Assembly: GCA_943362175.1 (NCBI GenBank)
Contig: CALRIU020000025.1
Location: 1-64,000 of the forward strand
DNA length: 64,000 nucleotides
DNA from: UBA4416 sp943362175
Lineage (GTDB): Bacteria; Bacteroidota; Bacteroidia; B-17B0; Aurantibacillaceae
Reading direction: 5' to 3'
Part shown: in pieces, positions 1-8,678 of the stretch
How the letters are laid out: every line of letters starts with the position of its first letter
Position numbering within the stretch: the first letter of the stretch is position 1
Translations under genes and position numbers: made by a program
The notes under the pieces: generated by a model
What the model was told of the DNA's origin: nothing
What the model saw: only the letters and a program-made list of their open reading frames with translations
The model's database searches: none

Positions 1-817
1 CCCCCACGAGTGATTCCACCATGTAGAAATCGCCGGCAATAATGTCCTTGGGAAGATATAACACGAAGGATTCTGAAAAGCTTTCGTTGAACTCACGCTG
101 CGCGGGCAGAATTGTGTCCTGCACTTTTTTGGCATAGAACATGGAATCGGTAAGGTCCTTGATTTTTTGTTTCAGCTCATTTTCCTGGCGGAGGATGATC
201 CTGCGGGTAGGTTTGAAGATGTAGTACATTTCCAGCAGCACCATGATGATGGCAATAAGGCTCATGGTGTACTCTATCATCGTAATACGGTTTACCGAGC
301 GCTCCGCTTCTTTTTCGTAAAGGGTCATCGTACTCTCCATGTGCCGGAGAAAAAGTGTTTCGTAGCTGAGAATCTGATCGAGCACTTTTCCGGCATCGTA
401 TTGATCGCTCGTGAGTCTGGTCACCCCAGCCGACAGCTCCTTGTGAAAGGAATCGGCAAGGTTCATTTTTTCATAGATCGCCCCGGGATTGAGGGCCTGT
501 ATATTTCTTTCCGGGTTCCCCTTTACCAGGTCTTTATAATCGCGGTTCCACTCGTCAAGAACATGGAGTAATTCGTTTTTATATGCTTTGTTCTGTGTGT
601 ATAACACGCTGAGCTTTCCTATTTTCTGGCTCAGCATGCGTTGCTTGCCCGCTACATTGAGCTGTTTGGCAAAGGTCTTACTCCTGGAGGTGGAAATGTA
701 GAGCAGTACCTGCTGAACGACCAGGAAAGAGATGATGGAAATAATAATAATCGTATAAAGCTTCCGGAGTTGCCTGATGCTGGCTGAACCTGTGGAATTG
801 GAAGAGTTTGGCTCCAT
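1..817 (-). CDS. PilJ-type sensor with C-terminal SpoIIE/PP2C phosphatase domain (partial, cut by left edge)
   Basis: Translating the minus strand from the ATG at 815-817 gives an open frame of 272 codons to the window edge. After a short N-terminus there is a transmembrane segment (about residues 19-38), then a periplasmic region with the motif NVAGKQRMLSQKIGKL, typical of the PilJ-type (type IV pili methyl-accepting) sensor domain. A second transmembrane segment lies near residues 175-195 and is followed by a coiled coil. The last visible residues, PKDIIAGDFYMVE, match the start of Bacteroidota SpoIIE-like PP2C serine phosphatases (the D of GDFY is a metal ligand in that family). The likely role is an inner-membrane sensor that controls an anti-anti-sigma or similar partner by dephosphorylation; the catalytic domain itself lies outside the window. 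The upstream region carries the dyad at 923-936. Confidence 0.8.
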   Translation of the reverse strand, partial: MEPNSSNSTGSASIRQLRKLYTIIIISIISFLVVQQVLLYISTSRSKTFAKQLNVAGKQRMLSQKIGKLSVLYTQNKAYKNELLHVLDEWNRDYKDLVKGNPERNIQALNPGAIYEKMNLADSFHKELSAGVTRLTSDQYDAGKVLDQILSYETLFLRHMESTMTLYEKEAERSVNRITMIEYTMSLIAIIMVLLEMYYIFKPTRRIILRQENELKQKIKDLTDSMFYAKKVQDTILPAQREFNESFSESFVLYLPKDIIAGDFYMVESLVG

Positions 818-922
818 AAGGATAGTTTTACGGCTTGCCGGCTCGCTGTGTATCAACCCTGAGAAAGATCCGCCTTTAAAGCCAGTCAGATAAATTTACA
901 CCTTATTTATGATAATCTCTAC

Positions 923-936
923 GCGTAAAAATACGC
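923..936. promoter_or_regulatory. Putative operator, RCGTA-N4-TACGY dyad (site 1)
   Basis: The sequence reads GCGTA-AAAA-TACGC, a perfect inverted repeat of two 5-base arms with a 4-base spacer. It lies in the intergenic region 105 bases upstream of the start of the sensor/phosphatase gene. The same dyad occurs at 47260, 50699 and 54712, each upstream of a minus-strand gene for secreted proteins. The binding protein is unknown; the shape fits a dimeric helix-turn-helix regulator. Confidence 0.5.
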
Positions 937-991
937 AATACGACCGGCCTGCGATTTATCGCCACCGGCATTCCATACCGGGAGCCGGCGC

Positions 992-1567
992 TTATTGATT
1001 CTTCTTCAAAAACTCCTGGATGAGCTCCTCGTCGGTTTTACCGAGGTTTTTGATGGAAGCCATCGCATCGTTGGCATACGAAGATTTTGGGAATTCCTTA
1101 ATGATCTGCTCGTAATAGTCTTTTGCTTTTGGCTCGTCGTTCAGCATGTTAGGATCATCATAAAGCTGAGCCAGCAAAAACAACACGGCGCCTTTATTCC
1201 TGAACTGAGGGTATTTGTTGAGGCAATTGTTGAGCATGGCCTGCGCCTGGCTGAAGCTGCCGATGGCCTGCGCCACCTGCCCGGCTTTCAGGTAGAAGAC
1301 CGGCGACAGCGAATCGTTCTCGCAGTAAGATGCATAAGCACTAAAATCGCCGATGGCTTTCACGGCCACATCCTTATCCATCACCACCGCCCGCATGAGA
1401 ACTGCATCAGAGGCTTTGGCCCTTGCCAGCAGCCGGGAACAGCTATCGGAAGAAGCCCGCGCAACGGTATCTTTTTTCACCGTCTCCTCTTTCTTTTCCT
1501 CTGTATTTCCACCACAGGAAGCAAGGAGCATACAGGTGCCTGCTATGGCTGCAAGTGTTTTGAACAT
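992..1567 (-). CDS. TPR-containing lipoprotein
   Basis: 191 aa. The N-terminus is a lipoprotein signal peptide with the lipobox LASC at about residues 15-18, followed by a Lys/Glu-rich linker. The rest is alpha-helical and repeats the pattern of tetratricopeptide units (AQAMLNNCLNKYPQ, KAKDYYEQIIKEFPKSSYA), similar to the YbgF/BamD-like outer-membrane-associated TPR proteins. It probably acts as a periplasmic protein-protein scaffold; no enzymatic motif is visible. It starts 4 bases downstream of the stop of the peptide deformylase gene on the same strand, so the two are probably co-transcribed. This pairing does not reveal a specific function. Confidence 0.8.
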   Translation of the reverse strand: MFKTLAAIAGTCMLLASCGGNTEEKKEETVKKDTVARASSDSCSRLLARAKASDAVLMRAVVMDKDVAVKAIGDFSAYASYCENDSLSPVFYLKAGQVAQAIGSFSQAQAMLNNCLNKYPQFRNKGAVLFLLAQLYDDPNMLNDEPKAKDYYEQIIKEFPKSSYANDAMASIKNLGKTDEELIQEFLKKNQ

Positions 1568-1571
1568 GGTC

Positions 1572-2171
1572 TTATTTTTTTGCCTGGTAAACCCTGGTTT
1601 TGTAATCGGCTTTGAACTTGCCCTTGCTGATATCTGCCAGCTTGCCGCTGATCAGCTTACGCTTGAAAGGGCTGATCTTATCGGTAAACAGGACACCTTC
1701 GATATGGTCGTACTCATGCTGAATTACACGGGCAATGACCCCTTCGTAGGTTTCGGTATGTTTTTTAAACGTCTCATCAAGGTATTCGATCGTGATCTTC
1801 GGCTTACGCAACACATCCTCGCGGATCCTTGGGATGCTTAAGCAACCTTCGCTGAATTTCCATTCCTCTCCTGTTTCCTCCAGGATACGCGCATTGATGA
1901 AGGTTTTTTTGAACCCGTTCATCTCTTCCATTTCCTCTGCCGTGTACTCCGGTTCCTCGTCCTCATCTACTTCCGCAAAAGGCGAAGCATCCACCACAAA
2001 AAGGCGAATCGCTTTTCCTACCTGTGGAGCCGCCAGCCCAACGCCCAGGGCGTCGTACATGGTTTCGTACATGTCTTTAATCAACTTATCCAGTCCCGGG
2101 TAATCCTTGTCAATGTCCTCACATTTCTTCCGCAGCACCGGATCACCGTAAACAACTATTGGTAATATCAT
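1572..2171 (-). CDS. def: Peptide deformylase
   Basis: 199 aa. It removes the formyl group from the initiator methionine of nascent proteins in the cytoplasm. All three family motifs are present: GVGLAAPQVG (about residues 43-52), EGCLSIP (about 108-114, with the metal-binding Cys) and QHEYDHIEG (about 150-158, with the two metal-binding His and catalytic Glu). An acidic insertion between the first two motifs (about residues 66-85) is seen in Bacteroidota deformylases. A TPR lipoprotein gene follows with a 4-base gap, and IMP dehydrogenase lies about 100 bases upstream on the same strand. Confidence 0.97.
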   Translation of the reverse strand: MILPIVVYGDPVLRKKCEDIDKDYPGLDKLIKDMYETMYDALGVGLAAPQVGKAIRLFVVDASPFAEVDEDEEPEYTAEEMEEMNGFKKTFINARILEETGEEWKFSEGCLSIPRIREDVLRKPKITIEYLDETFKKHTETYEGVIARVIQHEYDHIEGVLFTDKISPFKRKLISGKLADISKGKFKADYKTRVYQAKK

Positions 2172-2274
2172 TTTTTACTTCTGTTATATTTTATTTTTCC
2201 ATTCAAAAAAGTAATGAGTAGTGAGATTTGAGAATTGAGATAATACATGGAATGCTTTATCTCTATACTCACAT

Positions 2275-3750
2275 CTATCTCGTGTAATTCGGAGCTTCCC
2301 TTGTAATCACCACATCGTGTGGGTGGCTTTCCTTCACACCGGCAGCGGTGATTCTGGTGAACTTGGCTCCCTGTAAGGCTTTGATGTCTTTGGAACCGCA
2401 ATAGCCCATACCGGCTCTTAATCCGCCGATCAGCTGGTACATTACTTCCGCCAGGTGCCCTTTGTATGGTACGCGCCCGCTGATTCCTTCCGGCACCAGC
2501 TTTTTGATATCGTCTTCCATATCCTGGAAATAGCGGTCTTTGGAGCCTTTCTGCATGGCTTCGAGCGAACCCATCCCGCGGTATGCCTTAAACTGGCGCC
2601 CCTCAAAAATGATGGTTTCCCCGGGGCTCTCCTCTACTCCGGCAAACATGCCTCCCATCATCACCGTGCTTGCGCCGGCAGCAATGGCTTTCACAATGTC
2701 GCCTGTATATCGGATCCCACCATCGGCAATGATCGGTAATTTCCCTTTCAGGGCATTGGCCACTTCGAGGATCGCGGTCAGCTGCGGAACACCCACACCG
2801 GCAATCACCCTGGTCGTACAAATGGAACCTGGACCGATTCCCACCTTCACACCATCGGCACCGGCTTTCATCAGCGCAAGGGCTGCTTCGCCGGTAGCGA
2901 TGTTCCCGACAATCACCTGCAGGTTCTTGTGTTTCTTTTTCACGTCCTTCAGCATGTTGATCACGCCTTTGGAATGACCATGGGCCGTATCGATAATCAC
3001 AGCATCCACGCCGGCTGCTACGAGCGCATCTACGCGCAGCATGGTATCGTGTGTTACGCCCACGGCAGCAGCTACTCTCAGGCGGCCCAGCTCATCCTTA
3101 GCGGCATTGGGACGCACTTTAATTTTGATAATGTCTTTATAGGTAATTAAGCCGATCAGCTTTTTGTTTTTATCCAATACGGGTAATTTCTCGATCTTAT
3201 GATCCTGCAGGATTTCCTCGGCCTGTTTCAGCGTAACGCCTTGTTGTGCTGTTACCGATTTGCTGGCAGGCGTCATTACTTCCTTCACCAGGCGCTTCAG
3301 GTTTTTCTCGAAGCGCAGGTCGCGGTTGGTCACGATACCTGCAAACTTCTTGTCTTTGTCCACCACGGGTACACCGCCTATTTTGTTTTCAGACATAATG
3401 GCAAGCGCCTCACCGATGGTAGCGGTTTCCACTATAGTCAAAGGATCCACGATCATGCCGCTTTCGCTGCGTTTTACTTTGCGTACGTGCATGGCCTGAT
3501 CTTCGATGGTCATGTTTTTATGAAGCACGCCGATGCCGCCTTCCTGGGCAATGGTGATCGCCAGCTGGTATTCGGTAACGGTGTCCATTGCTGCCGACAC
3601 GATAGGCGCATTGATGCGGATGTTTTTGGTAAAATAGCTGGAGATGTTTACCTCGCGGGGCAACACTTCAGAATAAGCCGGTACCAGGAGAACATCATCA
3701 TACGTTAAACCTTCGGGAGCAAATTTATTTGCTAAAAACGATGAAGCCAT
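2275..3750 (-). CDS. guaB: Inosine-5'-monophosphate dehydrogenase
   Basis: 491 aa from the ATG at 3748-3750. It catalyses the NAD-dependent oxidation of IMP to XMP, the first committed step of GTP synthesis. The TIM barrel is interrupted by two CBS domains (about residues 95-205). The catalytic loop GPGSICTTR carries the nucleophilic Cys, IADGGI is the phosphate-binding segment, and YRGMGS is part of the active-site flap region. The open frame extends 13 codons further upstream to 3789, but those codons overlap a -7 promoter element (CAAAGATA on the plus strand, 3779-3786). The internal start MASSFLANKF also gives the usual family length, so I place the start at 3750. Confidence 0.97.
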   Translation of the reverse strand: MASSFLANKFAPEGLTYDDVLLVPAYSEVLPREVNISSYFTKNIRINAPIVSAAMDTVTEYQLAITIAQEGGIGVLHKNMTIEDQAMHVRKVKRSESGMIVDPLTIVETATIGEALAIMSENKIGGVPVVDKDKKFAGIVTNRDLRFEKNLKRLVKEVMTPASKSVTAQQGVTLKQAEEILQDHKIEKLPVLDKNKKLIGLITYKDIIKIKVRPNAAKDELGRLRVAAAVGVTHDTMLRVDALVAAGVDAVIIDTAHGHSKGVINMLKDVKKKHKNLQVIVGNIATGEAALALMKAGADGVKVGIGPGSICTTRVIAGVGVPQLTAILEVANALKGKLPIIADGGIRYTGDIVKAIAAGASTVMMGGMFAGVEESPGETIIFEGRQFKAYRGMGSLEAMQKGSKDRYFQDMEDDIKKLVPEGISGRVPYKGHLAEVMYQLIGGLRAGMGYCGSKDIKALQGAKFTRITAAGVKESHPHDVVITREAPNYTR

Positions 3751-3778
3751 AAGATTGAATTTTGTGTTAAAATTCGGG

Positions 3779-3786
3779 CAAAGATA
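3779..3786 (-). promoter_or_regulatory. Bacteroidota-type -7 promoter element of guaB
   Basis: On the minus strand this reads TATCTTTG, matching the Bacteroidota -7 consensus TAnnTTTG. It lies 28 bases upstream of the guaB ATG at 3750. No clear TTTG -33 box is seen at the usual 20-base spacing, only a T-rich stretch. The element argues against the longer guaB frame beginning at 3789. Confidence 0.5.
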
Positions 3787-3885
3787 CACAAAAAAATGGT
3801 TTAAAAAACAGGATTGTTTTTCCTTTCCGATAATTTGATTTCAGGGCGCTGTAAACGATACAAAACGTTGGAACAACCGGTAATC

Positions 3886-3965
3886 TTTGGGCGCCCGGGC
3901 GGGCTTTACGCTCCAATCTCCGCAGAAGAGGCGGCGGCGGATTTTCACTGCAATCCCTGACGCAG
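3886..3965 (-). repeat. Structured intergenic repeat, copy 1 (inverted)
   Basis: Read on the minus strand, this copy contains GGATTGCAGTGAAAATCC, then a GC-rich hairpin with a TTCTGCGG loop side, then GCGGAGATTGGAGCG and AAAGCCCG, ending in GCGCCCAAA. It closely matches the plus-strand copy at 28854-28944. It lies head to head with copy 2 (4011-4153) in the gap between guaB and the rhomboid gene. That gap (3751-4183) holds no convincing gene. Confidence 0.6.
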
Positions 3966-4010
3966 GCATTCCCTGCTCATTGAGTCAGCCACATCCATCT
4001 GCGTTAAAGC

Positions 4011-4153
4011 CGCGTGAAGGATCGAACGAAAATCCTTTTTACCGCTTACTGAGCGCAGTCGAAGTGACCAGGAAAAAAGTCCCGATATCTATCGGGAGGA
4101 GTGAGAGCCTGGCCCTTCCGCATTGCTCTTTCGCGGAAGGGCACGCCCAAAAC
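4011..4153 (+). repeat. Structured intergenic repeat, copy 2
   Basis: It begins CGCGTGAAGGATCGAACG with AAAATCC and ends with GGCACGCCCAAAA, the same beginning and end as the copies at 28854-28944 and 58274-58378. The internal part differs. It includes a CTGAGCGCAGTCGAAG element at 4049-4064 and a small hairpin with CCCGATATCTATCGGG, and near the 3' end a hairpin built on CCCTTCCGC and GCGGAAGGG. This pattern suggests a modular RNA- or DNA-level element rather than a gene remnant. Confidence 0.55.
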
Positions 4154-4183
4154 ATGTATTTTAAACTAAAAAATACAGGAACG

Positions 4184-4984
4184 TCATTCTTCTTTTTTCT
4201 CTCCACTTTCTTCTTCCTTCGGCTTGAAATGGTAAACGATATTCAACGGATTAATATGCTCCCGCTCCGTGATCTGCCGTTGCAGCTCTTTCTCGTATTC
4301 GAGCTGGCGGTTGTACTCTCCTTCCAGGTCGGGCTCATCTTCCGGATCAGGCCATTGGTAGCGGGCTTCCTGGGGCCCTTCTTTCCTGTAGCTGAAGGCT
4401 ACCAGCACACCCGAAATGGCGCCGAACAAATGCCCTTCCCAGGAAACTTTGGCATCGAAGGGAAAAATACCGTAGGTAATACTGCCGTAGAGAAATACAA
4501 CGATGGCCGATACCACCATCAATTGCCGGTGCTTACGGAACACACCGCTAAAGAAGAGGAAAGACGAAAAGGCATAGATGAGGGTGCTCGCACCGAAATG
4601 GTAATTGGGAATGGCGTCGCTGTTGCGCCCACCCACCCAGAGCCACAGGCCACTGATGAACCAGGTCCAGAGGATTACCGGCCAGGCAATGGGCTTGTAG
4701 AAATAAAAAATCATGGAGCTGAGGATGAATACCGGAAGGCTGTTGTTGAGGATATGGCTCCAGTCGCCATGAATCACAGGTGCAAACAGGATGCCTTTCA
4801 GGCCGGCGGCCGTTCGTGGGCTTACGCCGAGGCTGTACAAATCGAGGTGAAAATAGGTATCAGCCAAAAAAACGCCCCAGCAAAGCATAAGGAACAGCAA
4901 GGGATAGAATATCACCGAGAGTAATTCTTTTAAGGGAAAGGACTTCATAACCTGATGCTTTGCAAAGTCAGTATCTAAAAACAT
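4184..4984 (-). CDS. Rhomboid family intramembrane serine protease
   Basis: 266 aa, or 254 aa if translation starts at the second Met (4948), which gives a more usual N-terminus. There are about six transmembrane segments. The HxxxN-type element HGDWSHILNN lies near residue 75. The serine motif is YHFGASTLIY (the catalytic Ser follows Gly-Ala), and the catalytic His is in SWEGHLFGAISG in the last transmembrane helix. The C-terminal tail (about residues 205-266) is highly charged and cytosolic, ending in a Glu/Lys-rich stretch. The gene stands alone between an intergenic repeat pair and the aminotransferase gene. Its substrate cannot be predicted from context. Confidence 0.88.
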   Translation of the reverse strand: MFLDTDFAKHQVMKSFPLKELLSVIFYPLLFLMLCWGVFLADTYFHLDLYSLGVSPRTAAGLKGILFAPVIHGDWSHILNNSLPVFILSSMIFYFYKPIAWPVILWTWFISGLWLWVGGRNSDAIPNYHFGASTLIYAFSSFLFFSGVFRKHRQLMVVSAIVVFLYGSITYGIFPFDAKVSWEGHLFGAISGVLVAFSYRKEGPQEARYQWPDPEDEPDLEGEYNRQLEYEKELQRQITEREHINPLNIVYHFKPKEEESGEKKEE

Positions 4985-5148
4985 ACCATCCGGAAAAAGA
5001 CTGACAAAGCAGGAGCATCGGACGACAGCTTGTCATTTTCGGGGTTCAGTGGCGAGGTTTTTATGCCTGAACAGGAGCTTTTTGCGAACTTACCAAGAAA
5101 GGATACAGGTGTACATTGTGGCATACATCCTGGCGGATTAGCGACTCA

Positions 5149-6348
5149 TTAACTGGTTTTACCCGGATACACCTTCAGGGCTTCCTTCAGGCAGATCATG
5201 GCATTTTTCAGGTCTTCCTTATTCAGCACATAAGCGAGGCGCACTTCGTTGGCACCTGCGCCCGGTGTGGAATAGAACCCGGTAGCCGGGGCCATCATCA
5301 CTGTTTGCCCGTTGTGGGAAAACGACTCGAGCAGCCACTGGCAGAATGTATCAGAATTGTCGATCGGCAGGCGGGCAATGCAGTAAAAGGCGCCGCTTGG
5401 CTTCGGACAAAATACGCCTTCGATTTTATTCAGCTCCTCGATCAGGAAATCCCTGCGTGAAATGTATTCTGTTTTCACGCCGTCGAAATAAGACTGAGGC
5501 GTATCCAGGGCAGCCTCTGCCCCTATCTGCCCATAGCTTGGCGGCGATAAACGTGCCTGCGCAAATTTCATGGCGGCCGCCATCACTTCGGTGTTCTTGC
5601 TGATCATAGCCCCGATGCGGGCGCCGCAGGCGCTGTAGCGCTTGGAGATGGAATCCAGCAGGATCACATTGTTTTCGATCCCATCGAGGTGCATCACCGA
5701 CACATAGTCTTTTCCATCATAGCAAAACTCACGGTATACTTCGTCGCTGAGCAAATACAGGTCGTGCTTTTTGACGAGGTCGCGCAATGCCACCAGCTCC
5801 TCTTTGGTATAGAGGTAACCGGTTGGGTTTCCCGGGTTGCAGATCATGATGCCTTTGGTTTTTGGCGTGATCAGCTTTTCGAAATCGCTGATCGGCGGGA
5901 GAGCGAAGCCGTTCTCAATATGGCTTGTTACCGGCACAACAGTTACATCCGCGGCCCTGGAAAAGCCATTGTAATTGGCATAGAAAGGCTCCGGGATGAT
6001 CACCTCATCCCCGGCATTAAAGCAGGTCATCATGGCAATCTCGATCGCCTCGGAGCCACCGCAGGTAATGATGATGTCTGTATGATCGATGTTGATGTTA
6101 TAGGATTTATAATAGCCGCAGAGTTTTTTGCGGTAGCTTTCGTTACCGGCGCTGTGGCTGTATTCCAGCACTTTGATATCAGCCGTTTTTACTGCGTTCA
6201 GGAAGGATTCCGGGGTCTCGATGTCGGGCTGCCCGATATTGAGGTGGTAAATTTTGGTTCCTTGCTTTTTAGCGGCTTCCGCGTAGGGAACGAGCTTGCG
6301 GATAGGGGAAGAAGGCATATCATGTGCCTTGGCTGATATTTTTGGCAT
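5149..6348 (-). CDS. Class I/II pyridoxal-phosphate aminotransferase (aspartate aminotransferase-like)
   Basis: 399 aa. It is a cytoplasmic fold-type I PLP enzyme, most likely transferring the amino group of aspartate or a related amino acid to 2-oxoglutarate. Visible features are the N-terminal substrate-binding element NIGQPDIETP, the motif CNPGNPTG, the DEVYREF segment with the PLP-pyridine-contacting Asp, the Schiff-base Lys in SISKRYSACGARIG, and the C-terminal carboxylate-binding Arg in NEVRLAYV. The exact amino-acid specificity is not readable from sequence alone. A -7 element (CAAAAATA on the plus strand, 6369-6376) lies just upstream. It is divergent from the HD-domain gene. Confidence 0.9.
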   Translation of the reverse strand: MPKISAKAHDMPSSPIRKLVPYAEAAKKQGTKIYHLNIGQPDIETPESFLNAVKTADIKVLEYSHSAGNESYRKKLCGYYKSYNINIDHTDIIITCGGSEAIEIAMMTCFNAGDEVIIPEPFYANYNGFSRAADVTVVPVTSHIENGFALPPISDFEKLITPKTKGIMICNPGNPTGYLYTKEELVALRDLVKKHDLYLLSDEVYREFCYDGKDYVSVMHLDGIENNVILLDSISKRYSACGARIGAMISKNTEVMAAAMKFAQARLSPPSYGQIGAEAALDTPQSYFDGVKTEYISRRDFLIEELNKIEGVFCPKPSGAFYCIARLPIDNSDTFCQWLLESFSHNGQTVMMAPATGFYSTPGAGANEVRLAYVLNKEDLKNAMICLKEALKVYPGKTS

Positions 6349-6476
6349 GTGGTTCTGTTATTGAGGCACAAAAATAAGGATTTTATGACAGGATTCACGC
6401 CATTTTTTAATACACCGATAACTGCTTAAAAACTGTAAATTTGCCGGGATTAGCATTTACAGGCTGAGCGGAATTT

Positions 6477-7706
6477 ATGATTGCAAATAAACGGAAGATC
6501 ATCAACGATCCTATTTACGGTTTCGTTACCCTGCCCGACGAGCTGGTATACGACCTCATCAACCACCCCATTTTTCAACGCCTCAGGCGAATCAAGCAAC
6601 TGGGCCTCACCAACCTCGTGTATCCGGGGGCACTGCACACCCGTTTCCATCATGCCATCGGCGCCATGCACCTGATGACGGAAGCGTTACAGGTGCTGAA
6701 ATCGAAGAATGTAAAAATCACCGACGAGGAATGCCGCGCGGCCGTAATCGCCATCCTGCTGCATGACATCGGGCATGGTCCCTTTTCACATGCCCTGGAG
6801 CATACCATCGTGAAAGGCGTGCATCATGAAGTGCTTTCTACCATGCTGATGGATGAGCTCAACAAAACTTTCAAAGGAAAGCTGAGCATGGCGATCCGGA
6901 TCTTTAAAGATGAGCACCCGAAAAAATTCCTGCACCAACTGGTATCCAGTCAGCTGGATGTAGACCGCCTCGACTACCTGAAGCGCGACAGCTTTTTTAC
7001 CGGTGTCTCGGAAGGTGTGATCAGCACCGACCGCATCATTAAAATGCTGGCCGTGGTAGACGGAAACCTGGTGATAGAGGCCAAAGGCATTTACAGCGTC
7101 GAGAAATTCCTCATTGCGCGCCGCCTCATGTACTGGCAGGTATACCTGCACAAAACCGTGCTGAGCGCCGAAAAGCTGCTGGTAAACATCCTGAAACGCG
7201 CCAAAGAGCTTTCGCTCAGCGGCAGCGACCTCTTTGCCACACCGGCCCTCTCGCTGTTCTTAAAACATAATTATTCCAAAAAGGATTTCATCAGCAATCC
7301 CGAATTGCTCCGGCACTTTGTGCTCCTCGACGACTACGACATCATGGCCAGTATCAAAGCATGGATGAGCCACGACGACAAGGTGCTTTCGCTCCTCTGC
7401 CGTAATATGATCGACCGTCATTTGTTCAAGATCCAGCTGCAGAACAAAAAGTTCAGTGAGGCAGAGAAGAATGCCTGGCTGGAACTAGTGATGAAAAAAT
7501 ATAAATTCACGAAAAAAGAAGCCGAGTATTTTGTATTTACCGAAAGTGTAAACAACAGTGCCTATAACGCCACTGAATTCAAGATCAATATCCTCTACAA
7601 CGACGGCTCATTGATCGATGTGGCAAGGGCTTCCGACCAGCTCAACATTAAAATGCTGAGTAAGCGTGTCACCAAGTATTTTATTTGTTATCCGAAAGGG
7701 TTGTAG
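6477..7706 (+). CDS. HD-domain phosphohydrolase (dGTPase/SAMHD1-like)
   Basis: 409 aa. The metal-binding HD signature is spread over TRFHHAIGAMHL (His), LLHDIGHGPFSHALE (His-Asp) and the downstream DVDRLDYLKRD (Asp). This is the pattern of the COG1078 phosphohydrolases related to dGTP triphosphohydrolases and SAMHD1. The N-terminus KIINDPIYGFV is typical of this group. The expected activity is hydrolysis of a nucleotide phosphate, possibly dNTP pool control, but the substrate is not known for this subfamily. A -7-like element TAAATTTG lies at 6436-6443. The gene is followed by a tandem short repeat and a terminator. Confidence 0.88.
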   Translation: MIANKRKIINDPIYGFVTLPDELVYDLINHPIFQRLRRIKQLGLTNLVYPGALHTRFHHAIGAMHLMTEALQVLKSKNVKITDEECRAAVIAILLHDIGHGPFSHALEHTIVKGVHHEVLSTMLMDELNKTFKGKLSMAIRIFKDEHPKKFLHQLVSSQLDVDRLDYLKRDSFFTGVSEGVISTDRIIKMLAVVDGNLVIEAKGIYSVEKFLIARRLMYWQVYLHKTVLSAEKLLVNILKRAKELSLSGSDLFATPALSLFLKHNYSKKDFISNPELLRHFVLLDDYDIMASIKAWMSHDDKVLSLLCRNMIDRHLFKIQLQNKKFSEAEKNAWLELVMKKYKFTKKEAEYFVFTESVNNSAYNATEFKINILYNDGSLIDVARASDQLNIKMLSKRVTKYFICYPKGL

Positions 7707-7814
7707 CTTCGACTCCGCTCAGCTACCGATTCGACTCCGCTCAGCTACCGATTCAACTCCGCTCAGCCGCCAACCTTCGTCATAGTGCTTCCCGATGGCT
7801 GAGCGGAGTCGAAG
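7707..7814. repeat. CTTCGACTCCGCTCAG short repeat, three tandem copies plus one inverted
   Basis: Three direct copies with a 22-base period lie at 7707-7722, 7730-7744 and 7752-7766 (the third with one base change), and one inverted copy lies at 7799-7814. The outer copies can pair as a long hairpin. Related copies occur at 23347 and 23390 (inverted to each other) and at 4049. There are no spacers, so this is not a CRISPR array. It directly follows the stop codon of the HD-domain gene. Confidence 0.75.
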
Positions 7815-7830
7815 CCACCCATAAAAGCAC

Positions 7831-7859
7831 AAAAGCCTGAAACAGATGTCCAGGCTTTG
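7831..7859. terminator. Bidirectional terminator between convergent genes
   Basis: The arms AAAGCCTG and CAGGCTTT are separated by an 11-base loop, with A-rich sequence on the left side. It lies between the convergent HD-domain gene and the TPR membrane protein gene and could serve both. Confidence 0.6.
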
Positions 7860-7878
7860 TAAATACTAGCATTAAAGA

Positions 7879-8532
7879 TTATCCCGGCATGCGGTTGATT
7901 TGTTTTTCCATGGTTTTCATCTGCCCCAGGATTTCTTCCGATTTCGGCTTTTGATCTTTTGCCTTTTTAAAATATTGTTTGGCAAGCTTATACTGCATAC
8001 GTTGCGCTTCGATGTTGCACAGTTGCAGATAAGCGGCAGCCATGCTGTCTTTATCAGGAATCCCGGCTTTCACGGCTTCCATGAGGTGCAGGCGCGCCTG
8101 TTTGGTATTTCCTTTTTTCAGTTCAATAAAGCCCAGCTGCATGAGGTTAGAGCCTTCCATATCGCCGGCAATCTTCGATTTTATCTTCAGGCTCTTGCGG
8201 ATATTGGCTTCTGCTTTGTCCAGGTCGTTGGTAGCCATCGAGAGGTTACTTTGCAGGATATAGTAGCCCGAGCGCACCGGGTTAAACAATAAACGCGGAA
8301 ATTTGATCTTGTTCATGTAGAGCATGGCCCTGTCGACATCACCTTCCTGAACGGCTTCCTGTACCAGGCGCATGGTGCCGATGAGGAAATACAGTACGAG
8401 GGAAACGGCAGCCAGCACATAACAGATCCAGGCGGTGATGGGATCAAGGTAAAGATGTGCCAGTACACCCAATACAATCAGTGCAATGATGATCTGTAAG
8501 CGGTATAAAATATAAAAACGTAAAAATTTCAT
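7879..8532 (-). CDS. Membrane-anchored TPR protein
   Basis: 217 aa. Two hydrophobic segments lie at the N-terminus (about residues 10-27 and 33-52). A soluble helical region follows, with tetratricopeptide-like pairs of helices (AMLYMNKIKF, ANIRKSLKIKSK, ARLHLMEAVKAGIPDK, AKQYFKKAKDQKPKS). No catalytic motif is present. It is probably an inner-membrane scaffold with a cytoplasmic or periplasmic TPR domain. A -7 element TATATTTG (minus strand; 8575-8582) lies 42 bases upstream of the start, so it probably has its own promoter. I do not recognise a named family. Confidence 0.8.
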   Translation of the reverse strand: MKFLRFYILYRLQIIIALIVLGVLAHLYLDPITAWICYVLAAVSLVLYFLIGTMRLVQEAVQEGDVDRAMLYMNKIKFPRLLFNPVRSGYYILQSNLSMATNDLDKAEANIRKSLKIKSKIAGDMEGSNLMQLGFIELKKGNTKQARLHLMEAVKAGIPDKDSMAAAYLQLCNIEAQRMQYKLAKQYFKKAKDQKPKSEEILGQMKTMEKQINRMPG

Positions 8533-8615
8533 CTTAAATCAGGGATTTTGTTTCTTCACTCAGTTTGAGAGCCGCAAATATACTCGTTTTTTAAATTTCC
8601 GGAAGGTTTTTAAGC

Positions 8616-8652
8616 AAAAAAGGTCCCCACGATAACCGTGGGGACCTTTTTG
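8616..8652 (-). terminator. Rho-independent terminator of the first M43 protease gene
   Basis: The stem AAGGTCCCCAC pairs with GTGGGGACCTT across a 7-base loop. A runs on the plus-strand left side give a U tract in the minus-strand transcript. It lies 27 bases past the stop codon of the gene at 8679-10913. Confidence 0.85.
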
Positions 8653-8678
8653 AAAATAGAGGCAATGACCTGTAAATC

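Noticed and set aside
3887..4924. Open frame of 345 aa on the plus strand
   Set aside because: It runs through the intergenic repeat pair and then antisense to the rhomboid protease gene. The protein is unlike any domain and rich in His, Glu and Gly, as expected of a shadow frame.
7707..7766. Possible CRISPR array
   Set aside because: Three direct copies with a 22-base period and only 6-7 bases between them. No unique spacers, no cas genes, and the repeat occurs elsewhere as inverted pairs.
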